64,000 nucleotides of DNA from an uncultured Shimia sp. (GTDB lineage Bacteria > Pseudomonadota > Alphaproteobacteria > Rhodobacterales > Rhodobacteraceae), in contig CALCOY010000063.1 of the NCBI GenBank assembly GCA_937897325.1, positions 25,385 through 89,384 on the forward strand. The letters run 5' to 3'. Made by a program: the position numbers and the translations under genes. A model generated the notes under the pieces. It had not been told where the DNA came from. It saw only the letters and a list, made by a program, of their open reading frames with translations, and did no database searches. Shown here one piece after another: positions 37,901 to 45,438 of the stretch. Numbering within the stretch: the first letter of the stretch is position 1; every line of letters starts with the position of its first letter.

Positions 37901-39643
37901 TTAACGCAGCTCTTGTTCCGGTGTTACGCCAAGAATACCAAGACCGGCCTGAATCACAAGCATCGTGGCACGGGCGAGCGCGATTTTTGCCTGCGAAATG
38001 GCACTGTCATCCTGCAGAAAGCGCAATTTCGGCAACTCATTGCCCTTGTTCCACAGAGCGTGGAAATCCCCAGCCAGTTCATAAAGGAAAAAGGCGATCC
38101 GATGTGGTTCGTTGTTGCGCGCCGCAATCTCGACCAGTCGCGGCCATTCGGACAGTTTGGCGGCGAGCGTTAGCTCGGCCTCGTGCGCAAGCATGGACAG
38201 ATCGGCGGTTTGCAGCGTGGCATCATCGGCTGCGATGCTCTCATCCGCGGCCTTACGCAGGACAGAAGCCACCCGCGCATGTGCATATTGAACGTAGAAG
38301 ACGGGATTGTCGCGCGATTGTTCGAGCACCCTGTCAAAATCGAAATCAAGCGGTGCGTCGTTTTTACGGGTCAGCATGTGAAACCGTGTGACGCCTGGGC
38401 CAACCTGATCGACCACGTCGCGCAGGGTCACGAAGGTGCCAGCTCGCTTGGACATCTTGAAAGGTTCCCCGTTCTTGAAAAGCTTCACGAGCTGCGTCAG
38501 CTTGATGTCAAGGGTTACATTGCCCTCTGACAGGGCAGAGACCGCCGCCTTCATCCGTTTGACATAGCCGCCATGATCCGCGCCAAACACATCAATAAGC
38601 GCGTCGAAACCTCTGGAAACCTTGTCATAATGATAGGCGATGTCAGGCGCGAAATAGGTCCAGGAGCCGTCGGATTTCTGCACAGGCCGGTCGACGTCAT
38701 CGCCATGGTCAGTCGATCTGAACAGCGTCTGTTCGCGCGGCTCCCAGTCCTCGGGAACCTTGCCTTTCGGTGGTTCAAGCACGCCTTCGTAGATCAAGCC
38801 CTTGGAGCGCAGATCATCAATTGACGCCTCAATCTGACCTGTGCCGTAAAGCGATTTCTCAGAATAGAACACATCCATTTCGACGCCCAGTGCAGCCAGA
38901 TCATCGCGGATCAACTGCATCATGGCTTTGGTGGCGAATTCGCGGATCTCGACAAGCCAGAATTGCTCGCCTTTGTCGACAAACGCATCGCCAACATTGT
39001 CTTTCAACGCCTGACCAACTGGGATCAGATAGTCGCCGGGATAGGTGCCGTCTTCAAATGCCACTTCCTGCCCATGGGCTTCCAGATAGCGCAGATAGAC
39101 TGAGCGAGCGAGCACATCGACCTGCGCGCCACCATCGTTAATATAGTATTCGCGCGTCACATCGAAGCCTGCAAAATCCAGCAGGCTGGCCAGCGCATCC
39201 CCAAAGACGGCGCCACGCGTGTGGCCCACATGCAACGGGCCGGTCGGATTTGCAGACACGTATTCCACGTTAACACGTTTGCCCTGCCCCATCTCGGACC
39301 GACCAAAGCGCGCGCCTTGCTGAAGAACCGTCCCGACAACATCCCGCCAGACCGACGGATCAAGCCGCAGGTTCAAAAAGCCCGGACCTGCAACCTCGGC
39401 ACTTGTAATGCGCGGATCACCGGCCAGTTTGGCTGCCAGCGCCTCGGCAATGTCGCGTGGTTTTTTTCCGGCAGGCTTTGCCAGCACCATCGCCGCGTTG
39501 GTCGCCATATCGCCATGCGCGGCATCTCGCGGTGGTTCGACCGTCACATTGCCCATCGCAAGGCCCGCTGGCAGCACGCCATCGGCCTGAAGCGTCTCAA
39601 GATCAGACAGCACACGGGCGCGGATATCAGCGAAAAGGTTCAT
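37901..39643 (-). CDS. argS: Arginyl-tRNA synthetase
   Basis: Class I synthetase charging tRNA-Arg. The 580-residue protein has the HIGH-type motif in [11 protein letters not shown], the KMSK-type sequence [13 protein letters not shown], and a C-terminal anticodon-binding DALR domain beginning about residue 460 ([18 protein letters not shown]). ATG 39643 gives [11 protein letters not shown]; the extension to 39718 is dropped. It begins the argS-SPOR-nagZ-scpA-scpB series. Confidence 0.96.
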   Translation of the reverse strand: MNLFADIRARVLSDLETLQADGVLPAGLAMGNVTVEPPRDAAHGDMATNAAMVLAKPAGKKPRDIAEALAAKLAGDPRITSAEVAGPGFLNLRLDPSVWRDVVGTVLQQGARFGRSEMGQGKRVNVEYVSANPTGPLHVGHTRGAVFGDALASLLDFAGFDVTREYYINDGGAQVDVLARSVYLRYLEAHGQEVAFEDGTYPGDYLIPVGQALKDNVGDAFVDKGEQFWLVEIREFATKAMMQLIRDDLAALGVEMDVFYSEKSLYGTGQIEASIDDLRSKGLIYEGVLEPPKGKVPEDWEPREQTLFRSTDHGDDVDRPVQKSDGSWTYFAPDIAYHYDKVSRGFDALIDVFGADHGGYVKRMKAAVSALSEGNVTLDIKLTQLVKLFKNGEPFKMSKRAGTFVTLRDVVDQVGPGVTRFHMLTRKNDAPLDFDFDRVLEQSRDNPVFYVQYAHARVASVLRKAADESIAADDATLQTADLSMLAHEAELTLAAKLSEWPRLVEIAARNNEPHRIAFFLYELAGDFHALWNKGNELPKLRFLQDDSAISQAKIALARATMLVIQAGLGILGVTPEQELR

Positions 39644-39698
39644 TGTGTCATCCTGGATAGAGTGCGCGGGGTTTAGCAGATGATCGGGGCGCGTCAAT

Positions 39699-40838
39699 TC
39701 AACCAAAAAGCCGCACATGTTCCTGAAGGGCGAAACGGTCCGTCATACCGGCGATATAGTCGGAGACGATGCGTGCGGTTCGGGTCTGATCACCGGCGGC
39801 TTCGACCACGGAAGGTGCCCAGCGTTTCGGCAGGTACTTTGTTTCATGCAGGTAGAGCGGAAAGAGATCATTTACGACCAGCGTCACCTCTTCGCGTTTC
39901 TCCATGACCTTGGGAGCGCGGTACATGTTGGTGAACAAAAATGATCTTATGTCCTGCAGGTCGGCCCACATTCCGGGGGAGAATTGAATGACGGCGCGGC
40001 CAAGCGCCCGGATATCTTCAACGCGCTGCGCACCACTATCGGCCAGGTGGCGGCGCGACGTGTCGATCACATCCGCCACCATCGCACCAAAGACGCGGCG
40101 CAGGGCTTCATGTCGGCGACGGACCGGGTCAAGGCCAGGATATCTTTCATCGACATCGCTGTATGCCGGACCGATGATCGGCAGTTGCGTGATCGCATCC
40201 TCAGTGAAAAGCCCGGCACGTAACCCGTCATGCAGATCGTGATTGTTATAGGCGATGTCATCGGACAGGGCCGCCACCTGTGCCTCGGCGCTGGCATGGG
40301 TGTTAAGCTCAAGATCGTGCTGGGCATCGTACTCTGCCAGCGCATAGGGCAGATCGCCGGTGACGGGCCCATTGTGCTTGGCAATGCCTTCGAGACTTTC
40401 CCAGGTCAGATTGAGCCCGTCGAAATCGGCGTAGTGGTTTTCGAGCTTTGTGACGATCTTGATCGCCTGCGCATTGTGATCAAAACCGCCATAGGGCGCC
40501 ATCAGCGCAGCAAGAGCATCCTCGCCTGTGTGGCCGAAGGGCGGATGGCCGAGATCATGGGCCAGGGCGACGGCCTCAGTCAGTTCATCATTGAGGCCAA
40601 GGGCACCGGCGATGGTCCGGGCCACCTGAGCGACCTCGATCGAATGGGTCAGCCGCGTCCGGTAGTAGTCGCCCTCATGTTCGACGAAGACCTGCGTCTT
40701 GTGCTTCAGCCTGCGAAACGCGCTGGCATGAATGATCCTGTCCCGGTCACGCTGAAAACAAGACCGAAAGTGCGATTCGCCCTCCGGGATGCGCCGTCCC
40801 CTGACGCAGCCCGGATCCGAGGCATAGGGCGCGGGCAT
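39699..40838 (-). CDS. dgt: dGTP triphosphohydrolase-like HD protein
   Basis: HD-domain hydrolase of the dGTPase-like group, removing triphosphate from dNTPs. The 379 residues contain [30 protein letters not shown] and the HD motif [20 protein letters not shown], with further conserved [18 protein letters not shown]. The start is 40838 ([11 protein letters not shown]). It is divergent from erpA, and argS lies downstream on the same strand. Confidence 0.92.
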   Translation of the reverse strand: MPAPYASDPGCVRGRRIPEGESHFRSCFQRDRDRIIHASAFRRLKHKTQVFVEHEGDYYRTRLTHSIEVAQVARTIAGALGLNDELTEAVALAHDLGHPPFGHTGEDALAALMAPYGGFDHNAQAIKIVTKLENHYADFDGLNLTWESLEGIAKHNGPVTGDLPYALAEYDAQHDLELNTHASAEAQVAALSDDIAYNNHDLHDGLRAGLFTEDAITQLPIIGPAYSDVDERYPGLDPVRRRHEALRRVFGAMVADVIDTSRRHLADSGAQRVEDIRALGRAVIQFSPGMWADLQDIRSFLFTNMYRAPKVMEKREEVTLVVNDLFPLYLHETKYLPKRWAPSVVEAAGDQTRTARIVSDYIAGMTDRFALQEHVRLFG

Positions 40839-40933
40839 TTGCCTTGTCCTTGCCGGTTGTCATTGGGCCGCATATATTCGGCCTGCGTGGCGGTTGAAAC
40901 CACGAATATTGCGATAAGTTCCGGAGAGATGTG

Positions 40934-41257
40934 ATGCAGTTGCCTCCAAAGGTCACGCCCCGCGCGTTTGAAAGACTGGCTGAGATCGGAGCCGCCGGTC
41001 AGGGACAAGCGTTGCGCGTTGCGGTCGAAGGTGGGGGGTGTTCGGGCTTTCAGTACGAAATTGCGCTGGATGCACCACGTGAGGATGACCTCGTTCTCGA
41101 AGGTGGGGGCGAAAAGGTTCTGGTTGATCCGGTCAGCCTACCTTTCCTCCAGAACGCAGTGATCGACTTTTCCGAAGAGCTGATTGGGGCGCGATTCGTG
41201 ATCGAAAACCCCAATGCCACGAGTTCCTGTGGCTGCGGGACGTCGTTTTCGATTTAG
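40934..41257 (+). CDS. erpA: A-type iron-sulphur carrier (ErpA/IscA-like)
   Basis: Delivers Fe-S clusters to apoproteins. The 107 residues carry the three conserved cysteines: GGGCSGFQYE and the terminal SSCGCGTSF. ATG 40934 after GGAGAG is preferred to an overlapping GTG at 40931. Its stop overlaps by four bases the convergent unassigned gene of the FSSGS operon. ErpA and IscA cannot be separated firmly by eye; absence of an isc/suf cluster nearby favours ErpA. Confidence 0.88.
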   Translation: MQLPPKVTPRAFERLAEIGAAGQGQALRVAVEGGGCSGFQYEIALDAPREDDLVLEGGGEKVLVDPVSLPFLQNAVIDFSEELIGARFVIENPNATSSCGCGTSFSI

Positions 41258-42321
41258 ACCGCCAGTCTTGTTCTGGCGAAGCCTTCGAAAAATGCTTCAA
41301 AATGCGGCGTCGATGCCTCGACCGCACTGAGAATATGGCGACCGCTTTCATCTATCGATTTTTCGAGGATCGGACGCATGGTCGACCAATCGGGGCTGCG
41401 CGTACCTTCCATCTGCATCATTGTGGCCGAGATTGTGCGCAACGGACCGGCGCGACGTTCAGGTCGGTGGAAGGTTGTGCGATCTTCACTTAGCGCTCGA
41501 CCGCGGACACGGTCGCCACGCAGGGCGGCCAACCAGAATGAGACCAAGTATTCGTGGTAGTCGTCGGCAAGCGGTGCGTGACTTTCGTCATCCGCACTGA
41601 ACATGTCGAGATTGCGCAGAACCGCCTCTTCCCAAACCATATTGGGTGCCTCGCCCGCGAAGCGCAGCGCGATGCAAATTTCGGCAAGCAGATCCATGTT
41701 CTGATCCAGAAATGCGAGCACGCCTGCAAACTCAAGCGAGGTGATCGCGGCCGCGTCCAGTAGCGGGTCGCAACGGCCATATTCGCTTAGGTAGAACACG
41801 ATGTGGGTCAGTTCATAAGCCGCTTTCTTATTTGGCAGCGCGAATGTTGCGGATCGACGCATGAAGGCGCGCAGTCGATCGTTGAGCCCTAGATCACTCG
41901 GTCCGCAAATGTTTCTACGGGCCAGAAGGCGCCGGGCCTCGGCGCGCTGCAGGTCGCTAAACTCGGCCTCTGGCAGACCTTCGCGGGCTACAAATTGGCA
42001 AAGCTTTTCTCCGCTGTTTTCCGGCAGACCCAAATCTTCCAGATCCAGGCACATCGACAGCAGGAACCGATAATATTGCGGCAAGAAGGCCAGCTTTTCT
42101 GGCAAACCGGCATAGAATTCCGCGTGAACACAAAGATCGGCCCGCTCAACGGCGCTGCCCGTGCATTCCAGAATGTTCAGAAGTTCTGCATTCTCTTTCA
42201 GCCAGAACACATCCTCGGCGTTGCGCCGACATTCCGCAAAGATCGGGAGCAGACGACCTGCTCTTTCGGGCAGGCTCTGACGGCGGTGCGGGACCGGCAG
42301 TGAAATGACGTTGTCGAACAT
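41254..42321 (-). CDS. Unassigned 355-residue protein, partner of the FSSGS-repeat protein
   Basis: I do not recognise this protein with confidence. It is 355 residues, predicted mainly alpha-helical, soluble, without signal peptide or membrane span, and with several scattered cysteines. Landmarks are CRRNAEDVFWLKENAELLNIL near residue 32, YYRFLLSMCLDLEDLGLPE, FYLSEYGRCDPLLD and the ending EAFFEGFARTRLAV. It starts 45 bases after the stop of the FSSGS-repeat gene, on the same strand, so the two are very likely one operon. A role in processing, modifying or binding the repeat protein is inferred from that alone. Confidence 0.7.
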   Translation of the reverse strand: MFDNVISLPVPHRRQSLPERAGRLLPIFAECRRNAEDVFWLKENAELLNILECTGSAVERADLCVHAEFYAGLPEKLAFLPQYYRFLLSMCLDLEDLGLPENSGEKLCQFVAREGLPEAEFSDLQRAEARRLLARRNICGPSDLGLNDRLRAFMRRSATFALPNKKAAYELTHIVFYLSEYGRCDPLLDAAAITSLEFAGVLAFLDQNMDLLAEICIALRFAGEAPNMVWEEAVLRNLDMFSADDESHAPLADDYHEYLVSFWLAALRGDRVRGRALSEDRTTFHRPERRAGPLRTISATMMQMEGTRSPDWSTMRPILEKSIDESGRHILSAVEASTPHFEAFFEGFARTRLAV

Positions 42322-42366
42322 GTGCGTCTCCTTGCGTCTAAAGCTGGCGATCCCGCGCCCGTGTCG

Positions 42367-42774
42367 TTACGAGCCGGACGAGAACAATTCGGTCCGATCA
42401 CCGTCGTCTGTCGAAGCGGTTGTCGGCGCCGAGCCGGACGAGAACATTTGAACGCCATCGCCCAGGGTGGTCACATTCGCCATCGTCGGCGCAGAACCAG
42501 AGGAGAAGAGACCGGTCTCGTCGCCAGCTGTGGACACAGCGGTCATAACAGGTGCGGATCCTGACGAAAAAAGCTCTGTGGCGTCGCCATGCTGGGCGTC
42601 CGTCGAGGCAACAGGTGCAGAGCCCGACGAGAACATGGAAATGCCGTCGCCCGCGATCATGTCCGTAGTCGCGGAAATACTTCCGGATGAAAACATCTCT
42701 ACAGCCTCACCGCCGTGCAAATCCGTGTTGATAACTTCGGTGATTGATGTCTGAATTTTGCGTTCTGCGCTCAT
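42367..42774 (-). CDS. Six-fold FSSGS-repeat small protein
   Basis: A 135-residue protein that begins with a 20-residue non-repeated segment (MSAERKIQTSITEVINTDLH). Six units of about 21 residues follow, each with the core [ML]FSSGS; copies 2 to 5 continue as FSSGSAP and the last copy is the C-terminus itself. Core phenylalanines are at 28, 48, 69, 90, 111 and 131. A G-D/E pair usually sits 4-6 residues before the core. There are no cysteines and no signal peptide. ATG 42774 has AGGAGA seven bases upstream. The layout resembles a leader plus multiple cores of a modified peptide precursor, or a multivalent docking protein. No known function. Confidence 0.8.
   Translation of the reverse strand: MSAERKIQTSITEVINTDLHGGEAVEMFSSGSISATTDMIAGDGISMFSSGSAPVASTDAQHGDATELFSSGSAPVMTAVSTAGDETGLFSSGSAPTMANVTTLGDGVQMFSSGSAPTTASTDDGDRTELFSSGS
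42370..42714 (-). repeat. Tandem protein-coding repeat, six units of about 60-63 bases
   Basis: The DNA encoding residues 21-135 of the FSSGS protein is a six-unit tandem repeat with unit lengths of 20, 21, 21, 21 and 20 codons between cores. The FSSGS core is spelled differently in most copies, for example TTTTCATCCGGAAGT in copy 1 and TTCTCGTCCGGCTCG in copies 5 and 6, so the repeat is conserved at protein level more than at DNA level. Confidence 0.85.
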
Positions 42775-42876
42775 GGAATGTCTCCTATTTCAAGCGTTGG
42801 TTGCGATGTGCAATTCCATGCCCGCAAAAGCTGATCCTGCAAGCAAAAATTTTACCAACCTATTGAAAACAAACAC

Positions 42877-42885
42877 TTATCCACA
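42877..42885 (+). promoter_or_regulatory. DnaA-box-like site
   Basis: TTATCCACA, a perfect match to the bacterial DnaA box consensus, lies about 100 bases upstream of the FSSGS gene. A single 9-mer can occur by chance; a second near match is 76 bases away. Confidence 0.35.
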
Positions 42886-42952
42886 CTAACATCGATCATC
42901 AAACTTCACCGGACAAACGATTACTCAGGCGGGCCTAACCGATAAATTTTTT

Positions 42953-42961
42953 TTGTCCACA
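42953..42961 (+). promoter_or_regulatory. Second DnaA-box-like site
   Basis: TTGTCCACA has one mismatch to the DnaA box and directly follows an A/T run (GATAAATTTTTTTT). Confidence 0.25.
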
Positions 42962-42972
42962 CGCCCCGACAG

Positions 42973-43002
42973 CTGCGGTTTTTTCTGCGGATTCAACCGC
43001 AG
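42973..43002. repeat. Inverted repeat CTGCGGTT/AACCGCAG
   Basis: Perfect 8-bp arms separated by 14 bases; the loop contains another CTGCGG. It could be an operator for either divergent gene or an RNA hairpin. It has no T-run after the stem, so it is not a simple terminator. Confidence 0.4.
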
Positions 43003-43053
43003 GGTGGTGCAGCTTAAGAGCGAATCATGGTTAATGAATTCTCCCTAAAGCGG

Positions 43054-43068
43054 TTAACAAAGAGTTTA
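43054..43068 (+). promoter_or_regulatory. CtrA-like binding site before xthA
   Basis: TTAA-N7-TTTA followed by C, one mismatch from the CtrA consensus TTAA-N7-TTAA, about 55 bases before the xthA start. A half-site TTAACCAT on the minus strand is 20 bases upstream. Confidence 0.35.
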
Positions 43069-43121
43069 CCTTGTACCAGATCATAGGTTCAGGCAGACCG
43101 GGAGGGCGTGGGAGGCCAGAC

Positions 43122-43904
43122 ATGAAAGTAGCAACATTCAACATCAACGGAATCAAGGCGCGGATCGAGGCTTTGCCCGCGTGGCTGGATGAGGCCCAAC
43201 CGGATGTAGCACTGCTACAGGAAATCAAATCGATCGATGAGAATTTCCCGCGCGTGATTTTTGAAGAGCGCGGCTACAATGTCGAAACGCACGGGCAGAA
43301 ATCTTTCAACGGGGTCGCAATCCTGTCTAAGCGCCCGCTCGAGGACGTAACACGCGGCTTGCCGGGCGACGATAGCGACGAGCAAGCGCGCTATGTCGAG
43401 GCGACGGTGATGGGGGATACAGAGGCCGTGCGAATCTGCGGGCTGTATCTGCCCAATGGCAACCCTGCCCCCGGCCCAAAATACGACTACAAACTGCGTT
43501 GGATGGAACGCTTGAAGGCGCGGGCCGAAACGCTTTTGCACGAAGAAGTGCCGTTCCTGATGGCGGGAGACTACAATATCATTCCGCAAGCCGAAGACGT
43601 GGCCAGGCCGGAGGTATGGCGCAAAGACGCCCTGTTTCGCATGGAAAGCCGCACGGCGTTCCGCAGGTTTTTGAACCTTGGTCTGACAGAGGCGTTTCGG
43701 GCACGCAATGCGGCGACGGGGCATTACTCGTTCTGGGACTATCAGGCGGGTGCCTGGAACCGGAATGATGGGATTCGGATCGATCATTTCCTGCTTTGCC
43801 CCACCTGCGCTGATCTGATGACCGATTGCGGAATCGACAAGGACGTCCGTGGGCGGGAAAAGCCTTCGGACCACGTGCCAGTCTGGGTGGATCTCGCCGC
43901 GTGA
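43122..43904 (+). CDS. xthA: Exodeoxyribonuclease III
   Basis: Base-excision-repair AP endonuclease and 3'-5' exonuclease of the EEP superfamily. The 260 residues have the catalytic segments LLQEIKSIDENFP, ICGLYLPNGN, AGDYNIIPQAEDV, FWDYQAGAWNRNDGIRIDHFL and the final SDHVPVWVDL. ATG 43122 has GGGAGG seven bases upstream; the extension to 43071 lies in promoter sequence. Confidence 0.94.
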   Translation: MKVATFNINGIKARIEALPAWLDEAQPDVALLQEIKSIDENFPRVIFEERGYNVETHGQKSFNGVAILSKRPLEDVTRGLPGDDSDEQARYVEATVMGDTEAVRICGLYLPNGNPAPGPKYDYKLRWMERLKARAETLLHEEVPFLMAGDYNIIPQAEDVARPEVWRKDALFRMESRTAFRRFLNLGLTEAFRARNAATGHYSFWDYQAGAWNRNDGIRIDHFLLCPTCADLMTDCGIDKDVRGREKPSDHVPVWVDLAA

Positions 43905-43919
43905 GGCTTGTCGTGACCT

Positions 43920-45053
43920 TCAGGCGGCGGATTTGGAGACTCCCGTCGCCGATGCCAAATCGGAGGCTGTCTGCGGCTTTGGCGGTGCAGGGCGGAAGCG
44001 CTGAAAGTACGCCTCAATTGTGCGAAAGCTAAGCTCTGCAATCCCATATGAAAGAGCGATGTAAGCCAGGAATGTTAGCCATTCCGGTGGATCTCCGGCG
44101 CGATCCGCGATCCGGTTGACAACATCGAGCGCGAGCAAGTGATAAAGGTAGATGCCATAGCTGACGGCACCAATGCGCATGACAGGGCCCCGCGTGAGCA
44201 AAGGGGTCAGAACATTCCGCTCAGCGACGACCAAGGCGATCAGCGTGTAGGCCATGACAAGGTGCAGGATCATGTTGGGCACGCCGCGCAGATCGGCGGG
44301 AAGTACATGCATCAATCCGAGGAGGACTACGAATCCCGCAAGAGGCGCCAAATACCAACCGGCAACAACACGCCCGACCGCGAAGCCGTCAGGCCGGTGC
44401 AGGAGGATCGCCACAAGCGAGCCAAGAATGATCGGCGCATAAGTGGCATTCGGCAGTTTGAACAGGAGCGGCCCGGCAGAAGGCGGCGTGTAGGGCGCAG
44501 TCCCGCTGATCACAAGCACGTTCAGTAGAATGAAGCCAACAGAGATCGGCACAAGCCAGCCTCGCGGCAGCAAGGTCAACAAGAGCGGCCAGAGCAGATA
44601 GTATTGCTCTTCCACCGCGAGGGACCAGGTTATGGTCAAAAGCGGAATGTCTTGGGTTAGGAAGTTCGACAGAAAGAGATAGTAATAGGGCAGGATTTCC
44701 AGAAACTGCGTCTGGCCCTTCAAGCCGATATAGTAGCCCGCCACACAGGTCACCACGAAGAAGTAGACCGGCACAATCCGGAGAATGCGGCGCAGATAGA
44801 AGTTGCGCATGGCGAGGCGACCCGTATCTGCGATTTCGCGGAGCAAAAGAGTCGTGATCAGAAAGCCGCTGAGAACGAAGAAAAAGTCGACCCCAAGAAA
44901 GCCGCGTTGCAAGATCGGCAGACCCGATGTGTCAATGGGGGCATTGTGATGCCAGAGCACCATCATGATGCAGACAAAGCGCAACCCGTCCAGATTACCG
45001 AAGTGCTTGCGGGCCCTGAATGCCGCAAAATCTGCTGATAGATGCTTTGTCAT
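43920..45053 (-). CDS. Acyltransferase family 3 membrane protein (OafA/YrhL type)
   Basis: Integral membrane O-acyltransferase, probably acetylating a surface polysaccharide or LPS sugar. The 377 residues have about ten hydrophobic spans. Family motifs are the N-terminal NLDGLRFVCIMMVLWHH with the conserved Arg and His, FFFVLSGFLITTLLL, FYLRRILRIVPVYF, and WSLAVEEQYYLLWPLLL. It has no C-terminal SGNH domain. ATG 45053 is chosen; an in-frame GTG at 45065 within a conserved leader motif is an alternative (MSDGMTKH). Confidence 0.9.
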   Translation of the reverse strand: MTKHLSADFAAFRARKHFGNLDGLRFVCIMMVLWHHNAPIDTSGLPILQRGFLGVDFFFVLSGFLITTLLLREIADTGRLAMRNFYLRRILRIVPVYFFVVTCVAGYYIGLKGQTQFLEILPYYYLFLSNFLTQDIPLLTITWSLAVEEQYYLLWPLLLTLLPRGWLVPISVGFILLNVLVISGTAPYTPPSAGPLLFKLPNATYAPIILGSLVAILLHRPDGFAVGRVVAGWYLAPLAGFVVLLGLMHVLPADLRGVPNMILHLVMAYTLIALVVAERNVLTPLLTRGPVMRIGAVSYGIYLYHLLALDVVNRIADRAGDPPEWLTFLAYIALSYGIAELSFRTIEAYFQRFRPAPPKPQTASDLASATGVSKSAA

Positions 45054-45056
45054 GCC

Positions 45057-45077
45057 ATCACTCACCAATACAAAAGG
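45057..45077 (-). promoter_or_regulatory. Leader motif, copy 1
   Basis: On the minus strand this 21-base element ends in TTGTATTGGTGAGTGAT, three bases before the acyltransferase ATG. It matches 19 of 21 bases with the element before the VPLPA-CTERM gene at 50587-50607. Function is unknown; it may be a 5' untranslated signal or contain a GTG start. Confidence 0.45.
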
Positions 45078-45408
45078 ACTTGAGCCACAAAAAAGCAGCC
45101 TGGAAATCTGACCTGCACAGTTCAATAATTCGCTGTGATGGGATCTGTTAACTGTTTCGTAACCTTCTGATCCAGAAAAGAATTCTATTGTTCGCGTTTT
45201 GAGAACAGACCACAATAATACCGTGAATTGTTCTGCAAGCTAAGCAAAAGCTGCCTGCTTCTTGCACACAGCAAACACTGACCTTTTGCAACTATAGAAG
45301 CGCAGGGGCTCTCAATTGGCGAGTGCATACAATCCGCAAAATTCCGGGTTGCAACAAGGTCGAGATCGTCAGGTTCGAACACGCACTCAAATCGCGTTCA
45401 GTCCAATG
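45078..45408. other. Long intergenic region between dksA and the acyltransferase gene
   Basis: About 330 bases, relatively A+T-rich, upstream of the acyltransferase and beyond the dksA terminator. It contains a CtrA-like site (45148-45162) and TGTTC/GAACA arms (45189-45207). A 65-codon frame on the minus strand (45185-45382) starts with GTG, lacks a ribosome-binding site and looks random. Confidence 0.4.
45148..45162 (-). promoter_or_regulatory. CtrA-like binding site before the acyltransferase
   Basis: On the minus strand the sequence reads TTAC-N7-TTAAC, one mismatch from the CtrA consensus, about 95 bases upstream of the acyltransferase start. Confidence 0.3.
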
Positions 45409-45432
45409 AAAAATGGCGCCCGAAGGCGCCAT
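45409..45432 (-). terminator. Rho-independent terminator of dksA
   Basis: On the minus strand ATGGCGCC-TTCG-GGCGCCAT is a perfect 8-bp stem with a stable UUCG tetraloop, followed by a run of T. It starts seven bases after the dksA stop. Confidence 0.88.
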
Positions 45433-45438
45433 ATCTGA

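Larger units (their letters stand above)
42775..43121. other. 347-base intergenic region between the FSSGS operon and xthA
   Basis: Divergent promoter region, clearly richer in A+T than its surroundings. It holds two DnaA-box-like sequences, an 8-bp inverted repeat, a CtrA-like site and the half-site TTAACCAT on the minus strand (43027-43034). I see no reading frame or RNA gene. A convincing sigma-70 promoter for the FSSGS gene was not found. Confidence 0.5.

Noticed and set aside
42370..42714. CRISPR array or satellite DNA
   Set aside because: Repeat spacing is regular, but units are coding, cores differ at synonymous positions, and there are no identical DNA repeats with unique spacers.
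42467..42754. Plus-strand frame across the FSSGS repeats with repeated PDE-type text
   Set aside because: Its repetition is the reverse complement of the minus-strand repeats. The minus frame has a good ribosome-binding site and fully conserved cores, while the plus frame has neither.
42775..43121. Replication origin
   Set aside because: Only two DnaA-like boxes, and the flanking genes are not those usually next to alphaproteobacterial origins.
45185..45382. 65-codon minus-strand frame in the dksA-acyltransferase gap
   Set aside because: GTG start, no ribosome-binding site and random-looking composition.
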